Source of the DNA: Thalassolituus sp006212115
GTDB lineage: Bacteria; Pseudomonadota; Gammaproteobacteria; Pseudomonadales; Oceanobacteraceae
Length of the DNA stretch: 64,000 nt
NCBI RefSeq assembly: GCF_040372045.1
Contig: NZ_BAABWH010000005.1
Reading direction: 5' to 3' (one strand)
Part shown: piece by piece, positions 42,938-52,399 of the stretch
Layout: the number at the start of each line of letters is the position of its first letter
Numbering within the stretch: position 1 is the stretch's first letter
Position numbers and translations under genes: made by a program
The notes under the pieces: model-generated
Database searches by the model: none
What the model was told of the DNA's origin: nothing
The model's input: only the letters and a program-made list of their open reading frames with translations

Positions 42938-44317
42938 ATGGCCGCGCGTAAATCCGATACCAAACTGTACGTTATCGACACCAATGTTCTGATTCATGAT
43001 CCCGCAGCGATCCTGAATTTCGAAGAACACCAGGTTGTCATTCCAATGACGGTTCTCGAGGAGCTGGATAAGCTGAAAATGGGCAAGGCAGCCATCGCTA
43101 CCGACTGCCGTGAAGCCATCAGACAGATTGACCGCATCATCGGCGATGCCAGCCCGACGGAAATAGCCAAAGGGATACCGATAGAACGACCCGACGGTTC
43201 CTTCCAGGGCCACTTCTCTATCCTCCTCGACACATTTCAGACTCCAAGCCGCGCACTCCCCGACGACCTCAACGACAACAAGATCATCAACAGCCTTGTC
43301 ACCCTTCAGGAAAAACACCCCAATCGAGAGACAACACTGATTACCAAGGACATAAACATGCGCCTGAAGGCGCGGGGTTGTGGCGTTGGCGCGCAGGATT
43401 ACCAGAACGACCAGCTTGTGTCAGACGTATCTCTACTGGAAACCGGTTATCACCACGTAGAAGGTTCTTTTTGGGAAACCCAGGAGCAGGTGGAGACCTT
43501 TCATGACGAAACAGGCACTTACCACAAGATACCTCTTCACCAACTGCCTGAAGACATGATAGTGAATCGCTTTATCAGCGACGACAAAGGTTTTATCGGC
43601 AAAGTACACCAAATCGGAGAAGAAGCAGCACTGATCAAAGACTACCCCTACGAGCAACTGATGCAGACCAATGCCTGGGGACTCAAGCCACGTGATGCGG
43701 CACAGGCGATGGCACTCAACCTATTGCTCGACCCGGATATTCATCTGGTCACTCTCTCTGGCCAGGCCGGGTCTGGTAAAACCATACTCGCCCTGGCGGC
43801 TGCGATTGAGATGACGGTTGCCACGGGACAGTTCCGCCGTATTATCGCAACACGAAGCACCCGCGGACTGGATGAAGACATCGGTTTTCTCCCGGGTACC
43901 GAAGCGGAGAAGATGGAACCCTGGCTCGGCGCTATCACCGACAACCTGGAAGCGCTGCATTGCGATGACGAAAATGCCACCAGCAGCGTCGATTATATTC
44001 TGCAAAAGGTCCCGCTGCAGTTTAAGTCGTTAAACTATATTCGGGGACGAAGCTTCCAGCACAGCCTGATTCTGATCGACGAATGCCAGAATCTGACACC
44101 TCACCAAATGAAAACCATCATTACCCGTGCAGGCGCGGGCAGTAAGGTCATATGTCTGGGCAACCTTGCCCAAATAGACACGCCGTACCTGAACCCAATC
44201 AGCTCGGGATTAACGTATCTGATCGAACGATTTAAGCATTTCCCGCACGGCGGCACGATCCACCTGCAAGGGTCACCGCGCTCTGAACTCGCTGAATACG
44301 CCGAGGCGCATCTTTGA
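42938..44317 (+). CDS. PhoH-family PIN-ATPase protein
   Basis: 459 residues. An N-terminal PIN ribonuclease domain starts YVIDTNVLIHDP (Asp14) and is followed by the PhoH ATPase with Walker A GQAGSGKT and Walker B LILIDECQNLTPHQMK. This PIN-PhoH fusion acts on RNA with ATP; in several bacteria it unwinds and cuts RNA. AGGAG precedes the ATG. It is a single gene ended by its own terminator. Confidence 0.93.
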   Translation: MAARKSDTKLYVIDTNVLIHDPAAILNFEEHQVVIPMTVLEELDKLKMGKAAIATDCREAIRQIDRIIGDASPTEIAKGIPIERPDGSFQGHFSILLDTFQTPSRALPDDLNDNKIINSLVTLQEKHPNRETTLITKDINMRLKARGCGVGAQDYQNDQLVSDVSLLETGYHHVEGSFWETQEQVETFHDETGTYHKIPLHQLPEDMIVNRFISDDKGFIGKVHQIGEEAALIKDYPYEQLMQTNAWGLKPRDAAQAMALNLLLDPDIHLVTLSGQAGSGKTILALAAAIEMTVATGQFRRIIATRSTRGLDEDIGFLPGTEAEKMEPWLGAITDNLEALHCDDENATSSVDYILQKVPLQFKSLNYIRGRSFQHSLILIDECQNLTPHQMKTIITRAGAGSKVICLGNLAQIDTPYLNPISSGLTYLIERFKHFPHGGTIHLQGSPRSELAEYAEAHL

Positions 44318-44346
44318 CGCATGTTGAACCCTGAACTATAAAGATT

Positions 44347-44370
44347 AGAGGGCCCGACGGCCCTCTATTT
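44347..44370 (+). terminator. Terminator of phoH
   Basis: AGAGGGCC pairs with GGCCCTCT around CGAC, followed by ATTTGTTT, a short imperfect T tract. Confidence 0.7.
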
Positions 44371-44402
44371 GTTTATAAGCAACCAGATCACGGATACGGA
44401 TT

Positions 44403-44822
44403 ATGAGATACCTGCTCGCACTTTTACTGCTCGGTACAGGTTTACCGGTGTTGGCTGAGGACCCTGAAGAACAGATTTATGAACTCGAATTTGAAACCGA
44501 CTCAAGCTGGGCCAGTATCGAAATCCGTGATGACGCTGTCTTTGTTAATGCACCAGCTGACAGTGCGATGAGTATCACTGCTAAAGACGGCCTTCGTGCC
44601 TACAACATCTCACCAAAGAAAGTATATTTACGGGCAAAGTCCCGCGGTGTGGTCAACATGAACCTGTTTGTTCGGTCAAAGAACAACGTGCTCGGCCTGA
44701 CACTGTGCAAAGGATCTCGTAACAGCTACAGCTGGATCAAATCAGATGAGTCACGTCAGAAAAATGATCTGAAAGAACCCGACCATTGTGAACAGCACGC
44801 GCTGGTACTCAATCTATTCTAA
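44403..44822 (+). CDS. Small periplasmic protein, unknown
   Basis: 139 residues with a signal peptide (MRYLLALLLLGTGLPVLA). The mature part is a compact, mixed-charge domain with one Cys pair (LCKGSRN and DHCEQHALV), so one disulfide is possible. I do not recognise a family. It is a single gene with a terminator behind phoH just upstream. Confidence 0.7.
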   Translation: MRYLLALLLLGTGLPVLAEDPEEQIYELEFETDSSWASIEIRDDAVFVNAPADSAMSITAKDGLRAYNISPKKVYLRAKSRGVVNMNLFVRSKNNVLGLTLCKGSRNSYSWIKSDESRQKNDLKEPDHCEQHALVLNLF

Positions 44823-44880
44823 GTGGGAAAATGGACGGTCTAGTATTCAACTCTGGCACCAGGCCGTCCGCTTCCTGTTC

Positions 44881-45126
44881 TTAATGACGGAGAATATCCT
44901 CTGTAAAATCACCCTTAAACATAGGAATTTCGTGTAGTTCCTTTTCGCCTTCCATGCCGAAAAACATTCGGCTGTCCTCAGGCGGGAACACTTTGAGGTT
45001 TAACTGCGAACTAATCCGGCGATCTCCATGCATCATGTCTTTCAGCATGAGATAGATCTCTTCGTAACTGTCACCTTTCAGCTCTATTTCTACTTCCGTA
45101 GTAAAGCGGAACGACATTTTGGCCAT
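44881..45126 (-). CDS. Small conserved-looking cytosolic protein, unknown
   Basis: 81 residues with regular alternating strands and two helices (EVEIELKGDSYEEIYLMLKDMM, then LNLKVFPPEDSRMFFGM), acidic. The balanced composition and clean ORF in a 1-kb gene-sparse stretch suggest a real gene. No family is recognised. Confidence 0.6.
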   Translation of the reverse strand: MAKMSFRFTTEVEIELKGDSYEEIYLMLKDMMHGDRRISSQLNLKVFPPEDSRMFFGMEGEKELHEIPMFKGDFTEDILRH

Positions 45127-45286
45127 GACTGTTCTCCCGTATACATCTCAATGGGTACAGCTCAATGCTAGCCAGCTTTCTTATTGCGCAACGTAAGTTT
45201 TCGTTCAGTATGACCAAATAGACTGAGACGCTACTTTCCCAGAACACTCCGATATAACCGTTACACAGACACGAAAAATCAGGATT

Positions 45287-46852
45287 TCATTCATTCACAT
45301 TCAACAGGTGACGAGCCTCTTCGGCGAAGCCAGTTCCTACCTCGGCGTAGTAGTTAAAGACAACATCAACGCCCAGCTCCAGCAACTCTGTACGCTCATC
45401 TTCGTAGCGAGCCACCGCGGCGGTCTTACCTGTATAACCAGCTATCTTCATCATCTGAAGCGTCGCTAACATTTCCTGCTGAGAAGGAAGTGCCAACATA
45501 ACCAGACGTATGTCTGAGTATGACGCCTGCTGCCAGAACTCAAGATCATCAGCATCGCCTGAGATCACATTAAATGACTCTTCTCTCAGCCTCTTCGCGC
45601 GTTCATTGTCGGATTCCAGGCCCCAGGCACTGGACGTGTCATTACCATGTAACGCCTGATAGGCACCTTTCCCTACCCGCCCCATACCCACGATCAGTAC
45701 ATCAAACGCAGGCGGTAAGCTAAGAGACTGGTGCGCCCCGTCCCGCTCAAACCGATTGATCGCCCGATAATAACGAGCGTACAAACTGTGGGCGCGACGA
45801 AACAGGACGGTGTTGATCAGGAAAGATACCGACATCGCCAATGCAATGATGACTAACCACTCTTCTGCTAACCATGCTTTCTCGACCCCCATATTGGCGA
45901 CGATCAAACCGAATTCACTGTAATTACTTAATGCCAGCGCTGTCAGATACGCAGTACGACCGGATAATCCGAACGCAATAAAAGCACCATAAAAAAGAAT
46001 AAATTTCAGTATCAACAAGACGGTCAGCCCTGCCGTGATGTAGAGCATTTCAATAGTTGGTAGAGCACTGAAACCGATGGAAAGGAAAAAGCCGATCAGG
46101 AATAAATCTTTGAAACTCATCAGCGTTTTATAGAGCTCGGAGGATTTATTATGTCCCGCAACAAGTATTCCCAAAATAAGAGCCCCGAGGTCGCCTTTCA
46201 CACCCAACGCCTCAAACAATTCGTAGCCACCCAGAGCCAGGAATAAGCCGGTAAGAGGCAGGAGTTCTCCGTGTCCCGAACGCTGCATCACCCAGTAAAG
46301 AACAGGTCTTAACAGCGGTAGAAGGAATAACGCCAACGCCCACTGCTGTGGAATCTTTCCGGTTGCGGCAACCAGAAAACCGACCGCGATAATATCCTGA
46401 ACAATCAGAATCCCAAGGGCTAACCGACCGTGCCGTACCTTCAATTCCGATGCTTCCTCCAGCATTTTGACGACGGCCACGGTGGAGGAGAAGCTGAGAG
46501 CAAAAGCAACCAAGGCTGCCGTCGTAAAGTCGACCTGGAAAGCATGGCTGATGCCCAACCATGTGGGAACGGGCAAAGCAGCAATACCCAGCAGAATCCA
46601 CGCACCGCTTTGCGCGATAGTTCCGCCCCACACTTCCTTGCGAATAAGGGTCCGGATATCCAGCTTCAAGCCGATGGTAAAGAGCATCAACGTGATGCCC
46701 AACGAGGCCAGCTCATCCAGCAGGGGCGTCGCTTCCTGCCCCAGTGCATTCAAAGCAAAACCTGCGACAAGAAATCCAATCAAGGGAGGGAGACTTAGCT
46801 GGCGTGCCACCAAACCGCAGACAAAGGCGATCAATATCCAGAGAAAATCCAT
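45287..46852 (-). CDS. Kef-type monovalent cation:proton antiporter with TrkA-N domain
   Basis: 521 residues. Residues 1-375 form 11-12 membrane helices of the CPA2 family (LITLML..IGLKLDIRTL region; ALIVGLGVKGDLGALILG), and residues 385-515 form a Rossmann TrkA-N domain with VLIVGMGRVGKGAY. KefB/YbaL-type proteins move potassium or sodium out in exchange for protons and are gated by NAD(H) or glutathione adducts. There is no TrkA-C domain. It is followed on the same strand by a 940-residue peptidase; the two may share a promoter. Confidence 0.9.
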   Translation of the reverse strand: MDFLWILIAFVCGLVARQLSLPPLIGFLVAGFALNALGQEATPLLDELASLGITLMLFTIGLKLDIRTLIRKEVWGGTIAQSGAWILLGIAALPVPTWLGISHAFQVDFTTAALVAFALSFSSTVAVVKMLEEASELKVRHGRLALGILIVQDIIAVGFLVAATGKIPQQWALALFLLPLLRPVLYWVMQRSGHGELLPLTGLFLALGGYELFEALGVKGDLGALILGILVAGHNKSSELYKTLMSFKDLFLIGFFLSIGFSALPTIEMLYITAGLTVLLILKFILFYGAFIAFGLSGRTAYLTALALSNYSEFGLIVANMGVEKAWLAEEWLVIIALAMSVSFLINTVLFRRAHSLYARYYRAINRFERDGAHQSLSLPPAFDVLIVGMGRVGKGAYQALHGNDTSSAWGLESDNERAKRLREESFNVISGDADDLEFWQQASYSDIRLVMLALPSQQEMLATLQMMKIAGYTGKTAAVARYEDERTELLELGVDVVFNYYAEVGTGFAEEARHLLNVNE

Positions 46853-46871
46853 CCGCTATGCCTCCAACAGC

Positions 46872-49694
46872 TTAAAAAGTTGCCTGTACACCAAAATACC
46901 CTTGCGTCTCAGCCCCAGCGCCTCTCAATCCATGGGCAATACCAATCACCACAGGTACCTGAACACGATACCCAACAATACTGTTCAAGCGGAATTCGCC
47001 ACCCAAGCCCAGCATGGCTTCGTTATCGCCATCTGTTGCATCGCTCCAGGCTCGACCCCGCTCAGCAAAAAGGCGCATTTCTAGGTCGTCTGCACCGAAA
47101 GGCCAGATGCCCCAATTGTCATTGATCGAGGCCAGCTGCGTCGCCCATGTGACACGCTCCCTATCAAAGTAGCGACCAAACTGATTGCCAGCGTCGTAGC
47201 CTCGTAAGCTTAGCTGCTCACGCCCAAAGAGCGCATTATCTTCACGTGGAGGCAGCCCCCCTAGCGTAAATCCTGGTGCTTCTTCAGAAGCGACACCAAA
47301 ATCAAACGACACCATCAATGTCTGTCGACCGGGCAAATCCCCCATCCACGACAACGATAGCTGACTGTGCAACCCCGACCATTCATCATTCAGGATCGAG
47401 AAATCCTCAACGACCACATAGCCTGCAGGTCCGTATCCACCCGGAGAATGCAATAGCGCGTGCTGGTCATTGAAGGTCATAGCAAGACCTAGGCTATGCT
47501 GTTCGATGGAACGGGGCCCATTGACGATCACGGCAGGCTCCACCCGCTCCAATGACCGGCGCTGACTGACCACACCGGAATGCAGTCCGAGACGCCCCCG
47601 CATCGCCTCCGCTAACCAATTGCGGGCCAGCAACCATTGCTGGTCCTGAATAACCGAGAAACCATCTACCGTGGGATTGATGTCGAGCAATTCGTACTCG
47701 TTGCTATACGCCAACAGCCAGCGCTCGAATTGGTAACTGAGATTCAAGTCCACCGCCCGCTGTTCGGACCCATACGCGAATTGCAATTGATAGTTATGAC
47801 GCCCTAATGCATCACTGCCGCTGGTCACTAACCCAACGTGAGTCGAATCCTGATCACCGTAAACAATAGGGAACCAATAATGAGGACGCAGCGTCGACCA
47901 GGGCTGGTAGGCTTCGGGTTTACTCAACACAATATCGTCAATATCAGAATTATTCTGATGATCGGGGCTCTGCGATACCTGACCTCTGGCCAAAGGTACC
48001 TCCATATGAACCTGAACGAAGCCTTGCGCGGTATATTGTTGAACCCAGAGCAGATCACCGGTTATCCATGGATCAAATAATCCAGAGCCGTTAACAGTAC
48101 GAGCATCGCCCTCACCACGGTCGTTTTCCACCGCAAGAGGCAGAGCCCCGTCTTTCCATTCGAACAGCTCGAATTGCCCCTGATAGTCGGCCACAAACAA
48201 GAGGCGGTTATCACCGGTAAAGCGAGGTGCCCCCTCTGTCGCCGACGAATTCGTCAGTACATGCCACTCTGCCTGATACAGCTTCATTTCTGCCAGTTCC
48301 CAGGAATAACCGGGGCGCTTATACGTTGCTACGATACGACTGCCCGCAGCATCGATATCAAACTCACCAATGTACTGACCATAGCCTCCTCGCCATAAAA
48401 GCGACTCTTCGCCATCAAGCGATAATAAAATGAGCTCACTGTGACCAGCACTGAATCGTGTGTAGAGAAAACCCGAACCGTCCGGCAACCAGCGTGCGTG
48501 AGCGACTCTCGCATTCGTCGTTAACGGAATCCACTTTCCTGCTCTTAGTTGCCAGAGATCGCGGGTATAGCGGCCACTGGGGTAAACACGACCTTTCACC
48601 GCTACGACCTCTCCAGCATCACTGACATCGATACTGGTAATGTCATCGCCATCGGCCAGGTGTTCGCACGGTATAGAGAGACCAGTGCATCGCTGAAGAA
48701 TGGGCCGATTCTCATCATCGCGATGTACGTAATAAAGTGCCTGACCATCAGAGCCGCTGATCTGTTGTCGTAGTGGAGAGGTATAAGGCGCTTCTGCTAC
48801 ATGGTGTTGATCCCCACTGAATCGTTCAAACATGCTCACCCTGAAGTCACTCCACAGCTCATCAAACGACGCTCCGTAGACTTGCCGAGTAAGACTTTTG
48901 AGACTGATGTAAGGAATAAGCTCGCCGCTGACCGCGTGCAGCCATTGCTTCAGCGCCTCTTCGCCATGAGTTTCAATCAGATACTCGACAAAGAAGGCCC
49001 CGTATAAATAATACTGCCCATAAGGCCAATCACGACTGCTGATCACGGCCTCACCCAACGATGCGAATTCACCGCTCTGCACCTCTGCCCGCATCTGCAT
49101 TTCGTACCAACTGGAAGCCAATCGGCCTGTTCCAGCGCTGTAATCTGTCTCGTGATAAACCGCGAGGCCTTCTATCAGCATCGGCGTAACAAAGGTATGG
49201 GGAAATAAATAAGGAAAACGCCCGAACAAAGAACGCCCACTTTTCACCGCGCCGCGACCCATCTCCATCTGCAGAATATGTACGTATTCATGGCGAATCA
49301 GCAGGCTGAGCCAATCACCGTAGTTTTCCAGCCCACTCAGGCTGTGCGGGGGTGTCAGGTAAAGGCGGATCTGAGCGAAAGGAAAGAAGGTGGCCCAACC
49401 GTTTGCAGTATCCTGATCGTCAGACAACACCAATTGCGTGCGTCGATCTGGCATAGTCGCGAAAAACGGAACCAGCTCCTGATGTACGTTCTCGGCAATA
49501 GCAAGACTGCGTTCTGCCAGCTCGTGATAAGTTGGATCGGAAGCCGGATAATGCACCTCAAAGTGCGTAGAGCGCATTGTAAGCCACCCTTTCGCTCCCG
49601 GACCATCCCAGGCGACCGGTTCTGCAGATGCAGCTAACGATATAAAAGTAAAAGTGCAAACCAGGGTATAGATCAGCGAGCGTAGTGCAAACAT
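46872..49694 (-). CDS. Outer-membrane HExxH metalloprotease with TolB-like propeller and C-terminal barrel
   Basis: 940 residues with a signal peptide. A zinc-peptidase domain carries HEYVH (His135, Glu136, His139) and a Glu175 in LIEGLAVYHE, typical of the MA-like group. Residues about 300-560 have repeated propeller strands (ARWLPDGSGFLYTRFSAGHSELILLSLDGEE). From about 620 to the end it is a beta-barrel with the Omp85/surface-antigen ending QGYFGVQATF. The catalytic part is therefore probably held at the outer membrane by the barrel. A rare three-part layout. Confidence 0.82.
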   Translation of the reverse strand: MFALRSLIYTLVCTFTFISLAASAEPVAWDGPGAKGWLTMRSTHFEVHYPASDPTYHELAERSLAIAENVHQELVPFFATMPDRRTQLVLSDDQDTANGWATFFPFAQIRLYLTPPHSLSGLENYGDWLSLLIRHEYVHILQMEMGRGAVKSGRSLFGRFPYLFPHTFVTPMLIEGLAVYHETDYSAGTGRLASSWYEMQMRAEVQSGEFASLGEAVISSRDWPYGQYYLYGAFFVEYLIETHGEEALKQWLHAVSGELIPYISLKSLTRQVYGASFDELWSDFRVSMFERFSGDQHHVAEAPYTSPLRQQISGSDGQALYYVHRDDENRPILQRCTGLSIPCEHLADGDDITSIDVSDAGEVVAVKGRVYPSGRYTRDLWQLRAGKWIPLTTNARVAHARWLPDGSGFLYTRFSAGHSELILLSLDGEESLLWRGGYGQYIGEFDIDAAGSRIVATYKRPGYSWELAEMKLYQAEWHVLTNSSATEGAPRFTGDNRLLFVADYQGQFELFEWKDGALPLAVENDRGEGDARTVNGSGLFDPWITGDLLWVQQYTAQGFVQVHMEVPLARGQVSQSPDHQNNSDIDDIVLSKPEAYQPWSTLRPHYWFPIVYGDQDSTHVGLVTSGSDALGRHNYQLQFAYGSEQRAVDLNLSYQFERWLLAYSNEYELLDINPTVDGFSVIQDQQWLLARNWLAEAMRGRLGLHSGVVSQRRSLERVEPAVIVNGPRSIEQHSLGLAMTFNDQHALLHSPGGYGPAGYVVVEDFSILNDEWSGLHSQLSLSWMGDLPGRQTLMVSFDFGVASEEAPGFTLGGLPPREDNALFGREQLSLRGYDAGNQFGRYFDRERVTWATQLASINDNWGIWPFGADDLEMRLFAERGRAWSDATDGDNEAMLGLGGEFRLNSIVGYRVQVPVVIGIAHGLRGAGAETQGYFGVQATF

Positions 49695-49813
49695 TCCAGA
49701 TTCAACTTTCCTTGCGTTGTGCTGCCATCATATCCAAGTCACGCCCCTCCGCAAGATGTAAAGGGCCGGGTCGTACAGTAAACTGCGCGCATTGCTCCAT
49801 ACGGTACACCATC

Positions 49814-50626
49814 ATGCAACTCGACATCCTCTACCAGGACGAATACCTGGTAGCCATCAATAAACCCAGCGGCCTGTTAGTCCATCGGAGCGAAATTGAT
49901 CGCCACGAGACCGCCTTCGCATTGCAACTGGTGCGAAATCAACTGGGACAACGTGTCTATCCCGTTCATCGGCTTGATAAACCCACTTCCGGCGTACTGA
50001 TCTTTGCCTTGTCTTCAGAGATCGCCAGTCTGATGGTTGAGCAATGGCGAGAGCGGGATATTGAAAAGCACTATCTGGCTATCGTTCGTGGCTACATGCC
50101 GGAGTTCACTCACCTGGACTACGCAATGTCGCCGCCTGTCGATAAGTACGCAAAGCACGAGAGAATAAAGCCACCACAGGAAGCGATCACCGACTTTACG
50201 TCATTGGCTCAAGTCGAGCTTCCAATCGAGATCGACAAATACCCACGGTCACGGTACTCGCTCCTGGACTGCCGTCCGCATACCGGTCGCAAACACCAGC
50301 TTCGTCGACACCTGAAGCACCTGAGTCATCCCATTATCGGAGACGCTCGTTACGGCAAGGGACGCCACTCCCGTTACTTCCGTGATCATCTCGACGCACC
50401 ACGATTACTCCTGCACGCCTGGTCACTTGAGTTTGCGCACCCGGTATCGGGCGAGATGCTGCGCGTAGTTGCCGCGCCGGACAGAATCATGCGTCAACTT
50501 TTCGAACGCTTCGATTGGCATATGGCCCTTCCGGAATCATTACAGTCAGAACTCCAACACCCTCCTCATGACTCAATGGATGCGTTTTTACTGCCTCCAG
50601 AGGCCAGAAACCCAGAGAATACGTGA
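49814..50626 (+). CDS. truC: tRNA pseudouridine synthase TruC
   Basis: 270 residues from the ATG at 49814; the frame is open further upstream but only this start gives MQLDILYQDEYLVAINKPSGLLVH. The catalytic Asp lies in HRLDKPTSG, and RPHTGRKHQLRRHL is the conserved RluA/TruC RNA-contact block. TruC makes pseudouridine 65 in some tRNAs. It diverges from the metalloprotease gene. Confidence 0.9.
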   Translation: MQLDILYQDEYLVAINKPSGLLVHRSEIDRHETAFALQLVRNQLGQRVYPVHRLDKPTSGVLIFALSSEIASLMVEQWRERDIEKHYLAIVRGYMPEFTHLDYAMSPPVDKYAKHERIKPPQEAITDFTSLAQVELPIEIDKYPRSRYSLLDCRPHTGRKHQLRRHLKHLSHPIIGDARYGKGRHSRYFRDHLDAPRLLLHAWSLEFAHPVSGEMLRVVAAPDRIMRQLFERFDWHMALPESLQSELQHPPHDSMDAFLLPPEARNPENT

Positions 50627-50651
50627 CCTGGGCACGGTTACTCACATTTTC

Positions 50652-51332
50652 TGTGGATAACTTTGTTAGCAAGTATTTTAAAAGTGCCTGGAAGCCGCAT
50701 AACATGCGGCTTCCTGTCATTTTGCTGAAAAAATTAACAAGAATTTTTTCTATATAAATCAACGGCTTATATATTAACAACATTATCGATAAGAATTTGA
50801 CACTATCCTGTCAGTGTAATAACGCCAGACACCTATCGTGTGTATAACCAAAAAATAACGGAAAGTCGTCTGTCAAGCGCCTGAGAATCATTTTCATACA
50901 TTTTTTCTTAAAAATGTCGCAGTTTGTCCCGCACAAGTTGCCCACATTTTCTGTGGATAACTTTGTGAGTAATAATTTAAAAACTCACCTCAGGCCCGAT
51001 AATATGGGGACCACCCTCAAATAGTACAAAAAATAATCAGCTAAAAACTCTATATTTTTCAATGACTTATATAAATCAATAGGGTTTTTAATATTTTCTA
51101 CGCCAGATTGACACATTTATCCGGCCACTAATGAGCATGTGCATAACAACGCACCAAAATAAACCCTAACGCACTCAAAAAAACCTAAAAACTCTCATTG
51201 ACATTGCCTCTCTACTCTCAGTCTGAACTCAGCCTGCCAAAAATGCATAATTGCCATTTTTGAATAACATCTGGCACATCCTGTGGATAACAAACCACAG
51301 GCCCCGACACGCTTGAACTTCACTTATTCACA
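50652..51332. other. Cluster of six DnaA boxes in an AT-rich region
   Basis: Exact TTATNCACA boxes lie at 50652-50660, 50839-50847, 50952-50960, 51138-51146 and 51282-51290 (all minus strand) and at 51324-51332 (plus strand). The surrounding sequence, 50627-51410, has no gene and is AT-rich with runs such as TATATAAATCAA. Two boxes are part of a diverged 300-bp duplication. The neighbours truC and dsbC are not typical oriC neighbours, so a DnaA-titrating or origin-like locus is inferred. Confidence 0.75.
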
Positions 51333-51357
51333 GAATGATCGTCGCCTCAAACAGACA

Positions 51358-51384
51358 CAAAAAAGCCCGCATCAGCGGGCTTTT
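51358..51384 (-). terminator. Terminator of dsbC
   Basis: GCCCGC, a 4-nt loop and GCGGGC; on the minus strand it is followed by TTTTTT. Confidence 0.9.
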
Positions 51385-51410
51385 CACAGGTACCGATTTG
51401 GTGCATATCT

Positions 51411-52268
51411 TCAGATACCGAGCTTCTCCGCGAGCTTATCGGCTTCCATATAACCCGGAATCAGCTCTCCGTCTGAGGTTACAATCGCAGGCGTGCCACT
51501 AACCCCGATAGCGCGGCCCACGTTGAACTGCGCCGCGACCGGAGAATCGCACAGTGAAACGCCAACAAGCTCCTGCATCTCTGCACGCTTCTCATCAAAG
51601 GCTTCCATTGCACTCTCTCTGCTACTGGCTGAGGCGTTACGCACACGGCTGTATGCGCCGGATAATTCTGACTGCAGCGACTTCACATCTGTCATTGCCG
51701 AAGCACGCTCATCTTCTGCCTGGCACCAGACGTAGTTGATCTTGCGATAAGACTCTGTGTAACCACCGGTCTGATCGAAAATACCTGCTCGAGGGTAAGC
51801 CAGATAACGAACCGTGATTCCTTTTTCGTTAATTGCCTCCATCTCACGGTGCAACTTCTGACAATAGCCGCAATCGATGTCGGTAAAAACGTTAATCACC
51901 GCCTTCTCATCGCCCTTAGCGGGAAACAGCACGGTCTCGGAATCAGGAATGGCTGCCATTTCTGCCTCGCGGCGAGTTACCTTGCGCAAGTCACTGACAT
52001 TATCCAGTCCATCCTTGCCGAACTTATAGAGCGTATTCTGATAGATCAGATAGTTGAGGTCCGGTGTCATGTGCATTAACGAACCATCAATCATCATCAC
52101 TTCGTAGATCTGCCCTTCACCAAGAGACACGACCTCAGTAACGTCTGCACGTGGCCCCAGAACTTTTTTCATTTTCGCTTCAATGGTGTCTTTCAGCTTT
52201 GCGTCGTCCGCCGACGCCGACATGCTCATCATAGTGGCGGCCGCTAACGCCATTACTGTCTTTTTCAT
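51411..52268 (-). CDS. dsbC: Disulfide isomerase DsbC
   Basis: 285 residues from the ATG at 52268. A signal peptide (MKKTVMALAAATMMSMSASA), a dimerisation domain and a thioredoxin domain with the active site CGYC (133-136) and the cis-Pro GVSGTPA are present. A second Cys pair is at WCQ and SLCD. Between them it has about 35 extra residues compared with E. coli DsbC, a predicted charged helix. It isomerises wrong disulfides in the periplasm. It lies 131 bp after rplS on the same strand. Confidence 0.93.
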   Translation of the reverse strand: MKKTVMALAAATMMSMSASADDAKLKDTIEAKMKKVLGPRADVTEVVSLGEGQIYEVMMIDGSLMHMTPDLNYLIYQNTLYKFGKDGLDNVSDLRKVTRREAEMAAIPDSETVLFPAKGDEKAVINVFTDIDCGYCQKLHREMEAINEKGITVRYLAYPRAGIFDQTGGYTESYRKINYVWCQAEDERASAMTDVKSLQSELSGAYSRVRNASASSRESAMEAFDEKRAEMQELVGVSLCDSPVAAQFNVGRAIGVSGTPAIVTSDGELIPGYMEADKLAEKLGI

Positions 52269-52345
52269 ATCTCTGCTCTTGTGAATCTGTGTGTGGCTAA
52301 TAGGTCTATCGGTGACGATAACAGGAATCCCCAACCTTCAGGCAC

Positions 52346-52372
52346 AAAAAAACGGGCACGAGGCCCGTTTTT
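52346..52372 (-). terminator. Terminator of the rpsP-rimM-trmD-rplS operon
   Basis: AACGGGC and GCCCGTT around ACGAG; read on the minus strand the hairpin runs into TTTTTTT. Confidence 0.85.
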
Positions 52373-52399
52373 CGGTAAAGAAAGGTATTCCCGAAGGAC

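Noticed and set aside
42624..42992. 122-residue frame before phoH
   Set aside because: It overlaps the start of phoH in another frame and has no ribosome-binding site or recognisable sequence.
50652..51332. Direct call of oriC
   Set aside because: DnaA boxes are exact, but the flanking genes are not typical of oriC, and no dnaA, dnaN or mnmG is near. I keep it as an origin-like or titration locus.
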